From Narthecium ossifragum (lineage: Eukaryota; Streptophyta; Magnoliopsida; Dioscoreales; Nartheciaceae): a stretch of DNA of 64,000 nt. Of this stretch, positions 1-9,825 are shown piece by piece; the first letter of the stretch is position 1, and every line of letters begins with the position of its first letter. The stretch covers positions 10,890,048 through 10,954,047 of the forward strand of contig OY986966.1 of NCBI GenBank assembly GCA_963920575.1, written 5' to 3'. Below the pieces are notes generated by a model, which worked only from the letters and a program-made list of their open reading frames with translations, was not told where the DNA came from and did no database searches. Both the position numbers and the translations under genes were made by a program.

Positions 1-819
1 TGGAGGTGACAGCTCTGCCCGTGTAAATTTGCCCTGACTTATGCGATCCGGGTTGAGGACGAGATGAGCCTCGTAGTCATGACGGAACAACTCCTCGGGC
101 TGCAGCTTATGAAGATCGGGGCAACGCGACGGAATTGCCAAAACCTCGCAGATGGCCTTGGCCGTCAAAGTAACATCGACCCCCTCAATCGTGGACGTGA
201 AGCCAAGGCAGGGGAAGTATCCATCGACCGCGCCGTCTCGGTCATCCCTGTAGGTGATGGCTGTCATGTTCTGGTAGAACATGCAGACAAGATCAGGGTA
301 CACCGTGGTCTCCGGTGTACAAAGAGGCAGAAGACCACGGTTCTCCATCATCTCAATGGACTCCTGGGCATGCTCGATAGTACGAAAGAACTCCACATCG
401 AATGTAAATTCGAGGTTTACCTCCCGCTGCCAATCTGGATGGAGACCTCGGACGACTGTGGGCGCAATGGACGGCCGGGATTGCTTCTTGATCTTCTTGG
501 ATTGGCGAGGGTTGGAAGAAGATGCCTTCTTCCTCTTGGATGTTGCCGGAGCCGTGGGTGATGTAGCCAGAGCACGCGTGGAGGATGTGGACGGCACTCT
601 CGGAGTCCTTACTGGCCGGGTCGACGAGGCTGGAGGGACGGAAGCTCGTAGGGGAGATGGTGAAGCTGGAGGGGTTGAAGCTTGCCGTGGAGGTGCCGGA
701 AGCGCCGGGGGTCTAGCTGAAGGTGCGGAGGGAGGTCGTGCCGGTGGTGTAGAAGACGAAGCGGCGGCCTTTCCCTTCTCGGCGGCCTTCTTGGTGGCGG
801 CGGTTGGCTTGCGGCCCAT
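1..819 (-). CDS. Athila-type extra 3' ORF, partial (open at left edge)
   Basis: An uninterrupted reading frame of 273 codons runs from an ATG at 819-817 to the edge. Residues 1-93 are low complexity, rich in Ala, Pro and Ser. Residues 95-112 (KRKKASSSNPRQSKKIKK) form a strongly basic, bipartite-NLS-like tract. From about residue 115 the protein becomes globular. Position after integrase and this layout resemble the 'putative plant transposon protein' ORF found 3' of pol in Athila-like elements (the Pfam family I recall is PF20167); I cannot confirm membership. Its function is unknown in the family, and an env-like role is sometimes proposed. No stop or frameshift is visible, unlike the gag-pol of the same element. 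A TATA-like site and a GATCGATC array lie upstream. Confidence 0.65.
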   Translation of the reverse strand, partial: MGRKPTAATKKAAEKGKAAASSSTPPARPPSAPSARPPALPAPPRQASTPPASPSPLRASVPPASSTRPVRTPRVPSTSSTRALATSPTAPATSKRKKASSSNPRQSKKIKKQSRPSIAPTVVRGLHPDWQREVNLEFTFDVEFFRTIEHAQESIEMMENRGLLPLCTPETTVYPDLVCMFYQNMTAITYRDDRDGAVDGYFPCLGFTSTIEGVDVTLTAKAICEVLAIPSRCPDLHKLQPEELFRHDYEAHLVLNPDRISQGKFTRAELSPP

Positions 820-1127
820 CGGAGGTGAGTAGAGAGGATGAGGTCGGCTTGGGGTGAAGCGAAACGATGAAGGTGGCTGGCGACGAGAAGCTTGTTGGAA
901 GATGAGGCGCAGCCGGTGGGATGAGGTGAGGAAATGTGGATGCCGTCGGGGTCGATTGAGGGAAGAGGAGTGAAGGGGAGGGGTCGTGGAGGCACTGGGA
1001 GGTGGGAGGTGGCGGCTCGATGGTCGGAGACGAAGAGGTTGAGCGGCGCGGCGGGATCGCGTGAGGGAAGAAAAGGGGGAAAGCGATCGATCTTAGGGCT
1101 TGTGAGCCCTAAGTCGGTCTCCTAGAG

Positions 1128-1135
1128 TATATATT
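1128..1135 (-). promoter_or_regulatory. TATA-like site upstream of the 3' ORF
   Basis: The plus strand reads TATATATT, so the minus strand carries AATATATA about 310 bp upstream of the ATG at 819. On the minus strand it is preceded by the GATCGATC array, whose nearest member (1152-1190) ends about 20 bp upstream. This repeats the array-then-TATA order seen in LTRs of this window. Nearby, 1095-1110 is a perfect stem AGGGCT/AGCCCT. The promoter role is inferred. Confidence 0.35.
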
Positions 1136-1151
1136 TTTTTTCAAATCCCCG

Positions 1152-1710
1152 CAAAGGATCGATCTCTTGCAAGAGAAAGATCGATCTTTTGCCACGTGGC
1201 AGCATCATAACGGATCTGACTTAAGTCGTGCTGACTTGTCCAAGTGAGTAAGATCGATCTTCAAATGATAAAGGATCGATCACCTCAAAACCATCCCTCT
1301 GTCACAAATAAATTCGCAAGAGAGATCGATCTTTAGGTATGGAAGGATCGATCACCTAAAAACCATCCCCTGTCACAAATAAATTCGCAAGAGAGATCGA
1401 TCTTTAGGTATGGAAGGATCGATCACCTAAAAACCATCCCCCTGTCACGAATAAATTCGCAAGAGAGATCGATTTTTTTATGGAAGGATCGATCACCTAA
1501 AATCCATACCCCTGTCACGAATAAATTCGCAAGAGAGATCGATCTTTAGGTATGGAAGGATCGATCACCTAAAAACCATCCCTCTGTCACAAATAAATGT
1601 GCAATAGAGATCGATCTTTAGGTATGGAAGGATCGATCATGAAAACCCAGGCTTCAGCTTCTATACAATCGGATGAAAAGGATCGATTTTCTCCGCTCGG
1701 AAGATCGATC
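1152..1710. repeat. GATCGATC array with about five 71-bp tandem units
   Basis: Paired GATCGATC palindromes fill this stretch. From about 1255 to 1640 they sit in a tandem repeat whose units start with GAGAGATCGATC at about 1322, 1393, 1465, 1535 and 1607 (spacing 70-72 bp). Each unit has two palindromes about 25-30 bp apart plus a conserved linker (CCATCCCCCTGTCAC and AATAAATTCGC). One unit has lost part of its core (GATCGATTTTTTT at 1467). The array lies between the pol stop and the 3' ORF of element A. Confidence 0.85.
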
Positions 1711-2057
1711 CTTTGCATACAAAAACGTAAAATAGAGCTGAAAACCTGGGAACTTGCTCCACACTCCACATGCATGAATTCTAGGCCCTTTAGGCGATAA
1801 AATACCACAATACAAACCCTCCAACTCAGACAACTCATCAATCATCCCACAAATTCAACATACCATCTCGACATCACAATTATTCAAACAAAGATCAATT
1901 CAAAAACACACCAATATCAAACATGCAAATAATGGGAAAAACAATCAATCATGCAAGGAAGAAATGACAAACACACAATCATCAAAAATACGAAGAACGG
2001 ATGGGTTGCCTCCCACCAAGCGCTAAATTTACCGTCTATAGCGAGACGCAATACAGC
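1711..2057. other. Spacer 3' of pol, no gene seen
   Basis: AT-rich sequence between the pol stop (2058) and the GATCGATC array. I see no ORF, repeat or motif with support. It is the untranslated stretch between pol and the 3' ORF of element A. Confidence 0.5.
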
Positions 2058-3835
2058 TCAAGTATCGTATGGTTCCGCCAACATCACGGTTGGTTTAAGA
2101 GTGATGTCAAGAGGAAAACTATGAATATAAGGTTTCAAATGTTGGCCATTGACAGTGAATGTAGCCCCCAAGAAAGGATTTTGCACCTCAACGGCTCCAT
2201 GGGTGAAAACCTTAGTGACATCAAATGGACCATCCCACATAGTTTTAAGTTTTCCCGGGAAAAGCCGAAGAAGTGAATTGTAGAGCCAAACCTTATCGCC
2301 AACATCAAAGGTTTTCCGAACTATGAGTTTATCATGAAAAACTTTAGTCCGGGCCTTGTAGATTTTAGTATTCTCGTAAGCCTCATTTCGAATTTCTTCA
2401 AGCTCATGAAGTTGGAGTTTCCTATTGCTTGAAATATCATTAGAGTCCCAATTGAGAGCTTGAATTACCCAAAACGCTTTATGTTGAATCTCTACCGGAA
2501 GATGGCAAGGTTTTCCAAATACCAATCGGAATGGCGACATCCCGATTGGCGTCTTGTAGGCCATTCGATAGGCCCACAAGGCATCATTGAGCTTAAATGC
2601 CCAATCTCTCCGGTCAATTCTCACAACTTTTTCTAAGATCCGCTTGATCTCGCGATTGGACACCTCAACTTGGCCACTAGTTTGAGGATGGTAAGGCGTG
2701 GCTACCTTATGCGTAATTCCATATTTTTCACATACAGATTTAAAATGCACGTTGGTGAAGTGAGGGCCACCATCGCTTATGATGGTCCTCGGGAAACCAA
2801 AACGAGTGAAAATATTGGCATGCAAGAATTTCAACACGACTTTATGATCATTGGTTTTAGTGGCGATTGCCTCCACCCATTTGAAAACATAATCCACCCC
2901 TACCAAAATGTATAAGTAGCCATTTGATTGAGGGAATGGCCCCATAAAATCAATACCCCACACATCGAAAACTTCACAAACAAGAATGGGCGTTTGGGGC
3001 ATTTCATTGCGTCTAGAAATTGTGCCAACTTGTTGACACCGGAGGCAAGCTTTGGCAAAATTATGTGAATCACGGAATATGATAGGCCAATAAAAACCGC
3101 ATGCAAAGATCTTTGCGACGGTCTTCCTACCGGAGAAATGTCCACCACAAGCATGAGAATGACAATGAGTGAGGATGGACGTAACTTCCGATTCGGAAAC
3201 ACACCTTCTGAACAATTGGTCCGGGCATCGTTTGAGCAAATATGGATCATGCCAAAAATAGTTCTTGATATGTGAAAAGAATTTGTTTCGATCATTTTTG
3301 GACCAAAAGAGTGGAATTTGCCCGGTGGTGAGATAATTGACAATATGAGCAAACCACGGCTTGGGAAATTGATCGATGGCCAAAAGATGCTCATCCGAGA
3401 ACAACTCATTGATCGGAATGGAGTCTAAGATGTGCTCGGACGATAGCCTAGAAAGATGATCCGCTACAACATTAGAGGAGCCTTTTTTATCCTTAAATTC
3501 AATATTGAACTCTTGGAGAAGCAAGATCCATCGAAGTAAGCGTGGCTTAACATCCTTCTTGGAAAACAAGTACCGCAAAGAGGCATGGTCGATGAAGATA
3601 ATGATTTTGGAACCAAGGAGGTAGGATCGAAATTTCTCCAAAGAAAAGACTACCGCTAGCAACTCTTTCTCGGTAGTCGTGTAATTGACTTGAGCATCAT
3701 TCAAGGTTTTGCTAGCGTAGCATATGACGTGAGGGAGTTTGGCAATTCGTTGACCCAAAACAGCTCCTACGGCATAATCCGAGACATCGCACATGATTTC
3801 GAACGGGAGTGAATAATCGGGTGCGTGCACAATGG
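2058..3835 (-). pseudogene. Element A pol, C-terminal part: RNase H and integrase
   Basis: This is the last part of the element A polyprotein. RNase H comes first, with acidic residues in [19 protein letters not shown] and VADHLS. The integrase follows with an HHCC zinc domain (ending CLRCQQVG). Its catalytic core has all three acidic positions: Asp in GIDFMGPF, Asp in ISDGGPHF and Glu in GQVEVSNRE. The stop is at 2058-2060. No stop or frameshift is visible in this part. It is cut from the RT part by solo LTR S1; with one TSD copy removed the frames on either side match. There is no chromodomain, as expected for Athila. Confidence 0.9.
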
Positions 3836-3840
3836 GTGCG

Positions 3841-5542
3841 TGATATCGCTCAAATGTGTCATGCACAGCGGTCGCGGTGCAATACAGCATAAGAGAGGTC
3901 GAACCCACAGAGAGACAGACAGAAAATATCCAAAACGCAAATAACAATGAATTGAAGACAAACAAGAACTTGAGAAGTAACTAAATTAGATCAAAGGATT
4001 TAATGAGAATGTAAGATTAACTAGAGATATCAGGATTTTGATAAGGCTAGGCTTCAGGAATCACTTCACTCGGATTTAGGTTCTTCTCTTCTCAATGGTT
4101 CATATGAAACTCAGTTAAGGGATTCACATCCCAATCACCTTAACCGGGAGATATGGAATTATAAACCTAACAAAATATATAGATGTCTCTTCCTACGATT
4201 GATTCTTTCTTATTATAATTCTAACTTCATCCAATCCAAACTTAAGAATATATGATACCGGCTGTCACTACATGCAGCATATAGCAAAAGTTCATCGGGA
4301 CAAAGCCCTAATTCTATCTAACCGGATCTCTAAGAATACACAATACCAACTCTCACAATCGGCAATGCATAGCAAAGATTTCACGAGATAGAGCCCCAAC
4401 CTTGTCTTACTAGATCCATAAGAATACACAATACCAGTTGTCATTACGGGCAATGCATAGCAAAGGTCTCGTGAGACTCGGTAGGAGAATCAAAAGAGAT
4501 AACTATGGGATTATAAGATCATGAAAGAAGCATGACTGGATTCATAATATTAATCATCCACATAAAAACCTATAATCTGAAAGTAATTTTTGAAGATTCA
4601 ATACATAGGAAAGAGTTTAACAATAAAGATTGAAACTATGAACCATCGTTGGAGAAGAAGCCCTAGTCCTCGCTAGATCATCCGTCCGCCATGCCCACGG
4701 ATTACTCGGCCATGGATGGAGATTTCTTCATCTTCTTCCTTGCTTTTTCTCCCCTCCAAAGCTCTGTAGAAAACCCCCTTGGAACCTCCTCAATTTCGGA
4801 TTAAATAAGCATATATATAGGGGAACTCCGAAATTAGGGTTTTAGTTGAGTTGGACTCGGATTTCCTGAAGGCAGCCCTATTCCGGTCACAACGGGGTCC
4901 AATTCAGCTGGAATTTGGAAACTTGTTCAACAATAAAGTTGTGTATTTGGAAGTCTTCAACCAGATCCCAAAATTTCGCAATATTCTGAGTTATATAGAA
5001 TATTTGACGAATATTCTCCTCAGCTTCGACAGAACAGTTTTCCAGCTTTGGTAACTTCATATATTCTTCCAATCTGCTATCAGACCATCCAGATCGTCAC
5101 AAAGTGTCTAACATAAAAGTTGTAGATTTATGAACCTTCTATCATGTATTCAAATTTCAGAATATTTGGACTTCCAGAGAATATGTTATGAATATTTTCC
5201 TACTAGCGCATCAAATCAATCTTCTTCTTCCGTAACTGCTTTGTCTGCACCTCTCATACTCAAAATAGCATATCTTCATCTAGGAAACTCCAAATCGCGA
5301 ATCGTAAAATTCTCCTGAAACTAGACTTCAAGAGCTTTCTAACCATATATGGCACATCAGCTGGTTCTTCATGAGCAGGTACAGTTTTGGCGTTAAAGAC
5401 CCATCTTTGCTTCAATTTCCTGCATAATACAAATAACTTTGTGAAGCAACATATACGAATGAAATCATCTATATTAATCATGAAAACTAAGCGAATAAGC
5501 TGCTCTTAGTCATGTTCAGAGTGCACTTTCATGCACTCATCA
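3841..5542 (-). mobile_element. S1: solo LTR of an Athila-type element, TSD GTGCG
   Basis: A 1702-bp unit starts TGATATCGCTC and ends ATGCACTCATCA. It is flanked by the 5-bp duplication GTGCG (3836-3840 and 5543-5547). There is no internal region, so it is a solo LTR left by LTR-LTR recombination. On the minus strand it begins TGATGAGTGCATG. A TATA run (TATATATA near 4813-4820) suits a promoter. It interrupts pol of element A between RT and RNase H. Relatives are S2, S3, S4 and S5. It lacks the GATCGATC array found in S5. Confidence 0.92.
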
Positions 5543-6116
5543 GTGCGAAAGACAAGGCCTCACGAAGAGTAGTATAAGCATGCATGCAAGGATCATCAAA
5601 GTTGAAAGGAACGTCTTTAGCAAGTAAAGCACAAAGGGGACGAGAGATTTTGCTAAAATCCTTGCTGAAGCGACGATAGAAACCCGCATGCCCAAGAAAA
5701 GATCGGATTTGTTGAACCGATGATGGAGGAGGAAGTTTAGAGATGAGCTCAAGTTTGGCCTTATCAACTTCGATCCCCCTACTTGAAACAACATGGCCCA
5801 ACACAATCCCCTCATATACCATAAAATGACTCTTTTCCCAACTCAAGACTAGGTTTGTTTCCTCACACCTAGCTAAGACTTTGGTAAGATTCTCAAGGCA
5901 AGAGTCAAAAGATTGGCCAAAGACTGAAAAGTCATCCATGAAGATCTCTAAAAAGTGTTCGATCATGTCTCCAAAGATGGCTAACATGCAATGTTGAAAC
6001 GTTGCCGGTGCATTACAAAGACCAAAGGGCATACGACGGTAGGCGAAAGTACCAAAAGGACAAGTAAATGTCGTTTTCTCTTGGTCCTTAGGATCAATTG
6101 TCACTTGGTTATATCC
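5543..6116 (-). pseudogene. Element A pol, middle part: reverse transcriptase palm
   Basis: This codes for the RT segment from YNQVTIDPKDQEKT through the FGTFAYRRMPFGLCNAP motif, the catalytic FMDD box (in EIFMDDFSVFG) and the connection region to EALSFA. It is intact in frame, bounded on the right by B1 and on the left by S1. The three coding parts of gag-pol (13345-9821, 6116-5543 and 3835-2058) total 5877 nt, exactly 1959 codons, so neither insertion brought a frameshift once TSD copies are discounted. Confidence 0.9.
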
Positions 6117-6121
6117 GGAAT

Positions 6122-8535
6122 TGTCACACCCCGACCCAAAAAACCCATCCAGGACGAGGCGTGAGGGTCCTAACACTATTCATCATCAACCGGCGCGGTA
6201 CAAAGCGGAAAAGACGAATAATTTAAACAATTATATTCCAGAGGCTAAACAGATTTAATTTTCATATATCATCAAGTTGTACAATTCAGATTTAATACAA
6301 AAGCTCCCAAGAGATAGATTTAATACAATACTCCAAAATCCTCAGAAGTTTACATCATATACACATATATAACAAAAGGGTACAACTGGTAATCCTCCAA
6401 GCGACCTCAAGCGCCTCTGGAAGTACTCGCGCCGCCAAAAGCCAATCCTGCCGGCTCCACCGAAGAAGAACTGCCGCCTGCACCTGCAAACGCAGCCCGG
6501 GTAGGAGTGAGCGATAAGCTCAGTAGGGTTCTACTCTACGGCACACTGAAAGGAGGAAAACAACAACTGTGTTGTCTCCCAGCCTAAGTCTAACGGATGC
6601 CACGGGTCCCATAACCCAATTGATGTCCCAAGGGCTCTTGTCATGAAACCTCTCTCCTGAACAAGTTACCAGGAGGCCAAGAAACAGTAACATGCAAGAT
6701 CACCCTTCCCAAGCTGGAATACCAGGCCTTGGGGAACCACGTCGGGAACGTATCAACATCCATCCTTAGCACTTGGCTTTGGAAGACAACACGACCTCTA
6801 AACCTCAAACACCGATCAAAGTCAACTAGCGTGAATCCTCAAAGACATGAGACTTGATCAGCAATCACACCCTACTCCTGACTACCCATCCACGGTCCTA
6901 AGGCTAGATCCGAGCTACTCGAGAGCCTCGGATCGGCGACCTAAACCATCGCCCGCCTAACCTCAAATGCCTCTAATGCATACAATGTATGAGCCTAGGC
7001 AAACATCTATCCTATATGTCTCTACATGCCACATCAACAGATTATAAGTTCAACAGATATACAATAGCCCTCGGCACTCGCCGGCAAGAGACTAAGGTTC
7101 CACAATTCCTCATTAGCTAGCACTCATAGCTAGCTAATGGCTAAGCAACCAACTAAGCACTTAACTACAATCAATCATGCATTTATTGCAAGTAGAACCA
7201 TAGGTTTTCTAAAAAAAGAAAGAACATTTGAATCAATCTCAAACCAAATGGAAAATCCGTTGAAAACCTCATCAAATCCCCCTACATGCTTCCCAACATG
7301 TTTAGATACTAATCCCCCATAAAAACCAACCAAGAAATACCAGAAAACCGAGTTTAAAGGGTCACAGACGATGTCACGGTCGATCCGGGGATCGACCGTG
7401 AGGCCACGGACGATGCCACGGTCGATCCGGAGATCGACCGTGAGACCCATGCGAAGAAAACCCAGGGCGACGGTCGATCCACCCATCGACCCTGAGAAGC
7501 CCAAAACCAAACAGCGCCTGACGGTCGATGCGATGGTCGATCCGACGGTCGACCGTCAGGTAAAAGGCGAAAAGGTGAAGATCCCACGGTCGATCGATCC
7601 ATCGATCGTGGGAGTCCAAAATCCTGACAAAGCCCGACGGTCGATGCGACGGTCGACCGTCAGGCCCAGAAAGGGTAAAACCACACTTGACGGTCGATGC
7701 ACCGATCGACCGTCGAGCCTTGGCACAGTTCATCAGAATAGTGCCAGAAATCCATTTCTTTGGATTTGAAGTATCAAATCATGTTGGAATTAAATGAGAT
7801 TTTGCAAGCAAGTGTATTTAACGATGGCAAAGCTAATGGAATGAAGAAATCCAGTTTTGACGGTTAAATCTTCTATCTAGGTCCAAATGGACAAAAACCG
7901 ACAAAACGGCGATAATACGGAAACCAACCGTTAGAATACGAAAATCCACTGATAGGAATACTGGAAACAAGCTATACTACACATGCATTCATCCACACAA
8001 CATTCTAACAAGTATTCCTATAGCGAAAGCACATAAAACCTATCCTAGGAGAACCCGATCCAAGGATCGAGGTAGAAACACCTACTTGAGCAAGTAGGGT
8101 AGCTCCTCCACGCGTCCTACTGGTCAAGCCGACAAGATCCGCGATCCGAAGCCCAAGACTCCAAACCCTAGCTCAGCCGAATGAGAGGGAGAAGGAGAAA
8201 ACGACAGGAGAAGAGAAGGAAAGAAAGGGAAAGGGACAGGCCTTATATAGAAATTCTCAATCTATCTCAGCCGTCCAAATCGATCTTTCCCGATCGAGCT
8301 CCGATCCTCCGATCGGACGCACCCTAGGGATTCTAATCAAACACATGCATCAATCAAAGTCAGTGTGTGGAACGCGGGTGTGAAACCGACCACCAGAGGG
8401 CATATTTACCAAAATGCCCCCGGGGTCCAAAACCGCCACACGATCGCCCGATCGTGCCCGACGCGGAAGCAAACCAACAGGAAACCGACTCTCGACCCAC
8501 GTGGTCGACTCAGGTCTGAGGGACGGGCCCTCACA
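6122..8535 (-). repeat. B1 3' LTR (2414 bp)
   Basis: The minus strand begins TGTGAGGGCCCGTCCC and ends GGTCGGGGTGTGACA. A TATA box (CTATATAAGG on the minus strand) lies near 8243-8251. Just upstream of it, 8278-8322 holds paired GATCGAT motifs, and the main hairpin array is at 7370-7717. The same LTR type recurs at 9309-9820 (truncated), 15270-16099 plus 22860-22871 (B3) and 39769-41720 (B2). Confidence 0.85.
7370..7717. repeat. Hairpin array with GGTCGAT/ATCGACC arms in the B1 LTR
   Basis: About seven short inverted repeats occur at roughly 50-bp spacing. The first has arms CACGGTCGATC and GATCGACCGTG around a 4-base loop (about 7376-7401). Similar hairpins follow near 7418, 7471, 7521, 7590, 7640 and 7690. 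Arms differ slightly while symmetry is kept, as if compensatory changes occurred. In this LTR the array is on the transcribed side of the TATA box. Confidence 0.8.
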
Positions 8536-8571
8536 ACCTAAACACCTTAAAAAAGGATTTCGTCCCGAAAT

Positions 8572-9235
8572 TCAAGGTGGAAGCCGGGGGGAAAGAGAAA
8601 CAACTAAGCCTACCTGCACAAACAAGGCTACAACTAGGGGCGCCAACGCCCACAACAAGGAACTACCTGAAGAGGTGAACAGTCGGGGAAACTCCCGACG
8701 CATGCGATCCTCTCGCTCCCAAGTCAAGCTCTCTGCACAGCCATGTCCCCACCTGACCATGACCAACGGTAATGATCTGCCTCTCAGCACCTGATCCCGT
8801 CTGTCCATGATCTGTACTGGCTGGTCTATGTAGGTGGCGTCCTCCCCCACCTCAAGGTCGTCGTGTCTGATCACGTGAGAAGGATCTGGAATGTACTTCC
8901 TCAGCATAGACACGTGGAAGGTGGGGTGAACTGCTGACATGTGCGGAGGTAGAGCTAACTGGTAGGCGACTGCTCCCACGCGTCTGACGATCTCAAAAGG
9001 GCCCGTGAACCTCAGAGCTAGCTTGCCCCTGCTACCGAACCTGATCGACCCTCTGCGCGGGGACACCTTCAGTAGCACTCTGTCGCCAACTGCGAACTCC
9101 AGGGGTCGTCGCCTTCGGTCTGCGTAGCTCTTCTGCCTACTCTGCGCAGTCAGAAGCCTCTGCCTGATCTGAGCCAACCTCTCTGACGACTGTCTGATGA
9201 TGTCCGGACCGGTAAGGGACGCCTCCTCAACCTCA
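8572..9235 (-). pseudogene. B1 integrase C-terminus with chromodomain-like tail
   Basis: The minus strand encodes the end of a chromovirus polyprotein: SLTGPDIIRQSSERL, then the GPFEIV, HPTFHVSMLRKY and PVQIMDRR motifs and a chromodomain-like end (TWEREDRMRREFPRLF). The stop is at 8572-8574. The N-terminal part of integrase, including the catalytic core, is missing, and sequence homology stops near 9230-9240 at a rearrangement junction. It matches element G pol closely in order and motif, which supports the family call. Confidence 0.85.
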
Positions 9236-9243
9236 GGCAGTGG

Positions 9244-9303
9244 AGGTGGATGGAGCTTCTAGAGGACTACGACTTCGAGTTGCATTACCACCCTGGTAAG
9301 GTA
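9244..9303 (+). pseudogene. Inverted scrap of RNase H in B1
   Basis: In the plus direction these 60 bases read RWMELLEDYDFELHYHPGKV, the conserved end of chromovirus RNase H, followed by NV. The rest of B1 is coded on the minus strand, so this piece is inverted. It is joined on the left to integrase sequence and on the right to a truncated LTR. Confidence 0.75.
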
Positions 9304-9308
9304 AACGT

Positions 9309-9820
9309 CGAAAGCAGATAAAACCTATCCTAAGATAACAAGATCCAAGGATCGAGGTAGAAACACCTACTTGAGCAAGTAGGGTAGCTCCTCCACGAGT
9401 CCCGCTGGCCAAGCCGACAAGATCCGCGATCCGAAGCCCAAGACTCCAAACCCTAGCTCAGCCGAATGAGAGGGAGAAGGAGAAAACGACAGGAGAAGAG
9501 AAGGAAAGAAAGGGAAAGGGACAGGCCTTATATAGAAATTCCCAATCTATCTCAGCCGTCCAAATCGATCTTTCCCGATCGAGCTCCGATCCTCCGATCG
9601 GACGCACCCTAGGGATTCTAATCAAACACATGCATCAATCAAAGTCAGTGTGTGGAACGCGGGTGTGAAACCGATCACCAGAGGGCATATTTATCAAAAT
9701 GCCCCCGGGGTCCAAAACCGCCACACGATCGCCCGATCGTGCCCGACGCGGAAGCAAACCAACAGGAATCCGGCTCTCGACCCACGTGGTCGAGTCAGGT
9801 CTGAGGGACGGGCCCTCACA
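9309..9820 (-). repeat. B1 5' LTR, truncated to 512 bp
   Basis: This matches 8022-8535 of the left LTR closely, including the end GGGCCCTCACA. About 1.9 kb of LTR, the primer site and gag are missing, replaced by the RNase H scrap. Confidence 0.88.
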
Positions 9821-9825
9821 GGAAT

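Larger units (their letters stand above)
6122..9820 (-). mobile_element. B1: rearranged Tekay/Del-like retrotransposon, TSD GGAAT
   Basis: This 3699-bp insertion starts TGTCACACCCCGACCC and ends GGGCCCTCACA, flanked by GGAAT (6117-6121 and 9821-9825). On the minus strand it has an intact 3' LTR (8535 to 6122), an integrase C-terminus, then an abrupt junction, and only the first 512 bp of the 5' LTR (9820 to 9309). Nearly all of gag-pol is lost. It sits inside RT of element A, between FLDGYS and YNQVTID. Confidence 0.92.

Noticed and set aside
1255..1640. Regular 71-bp repeats resembling a CRISPR array
   Set aside because: Whole units including linkers are conserved, there are no unique spacers, and the context is a plant retrotransposon.
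7371..7769. Frames on both strands rich in DRPSHRPS-like repeats in the B LTR
   Set aside because: Translation of the hairpin array in different frames.
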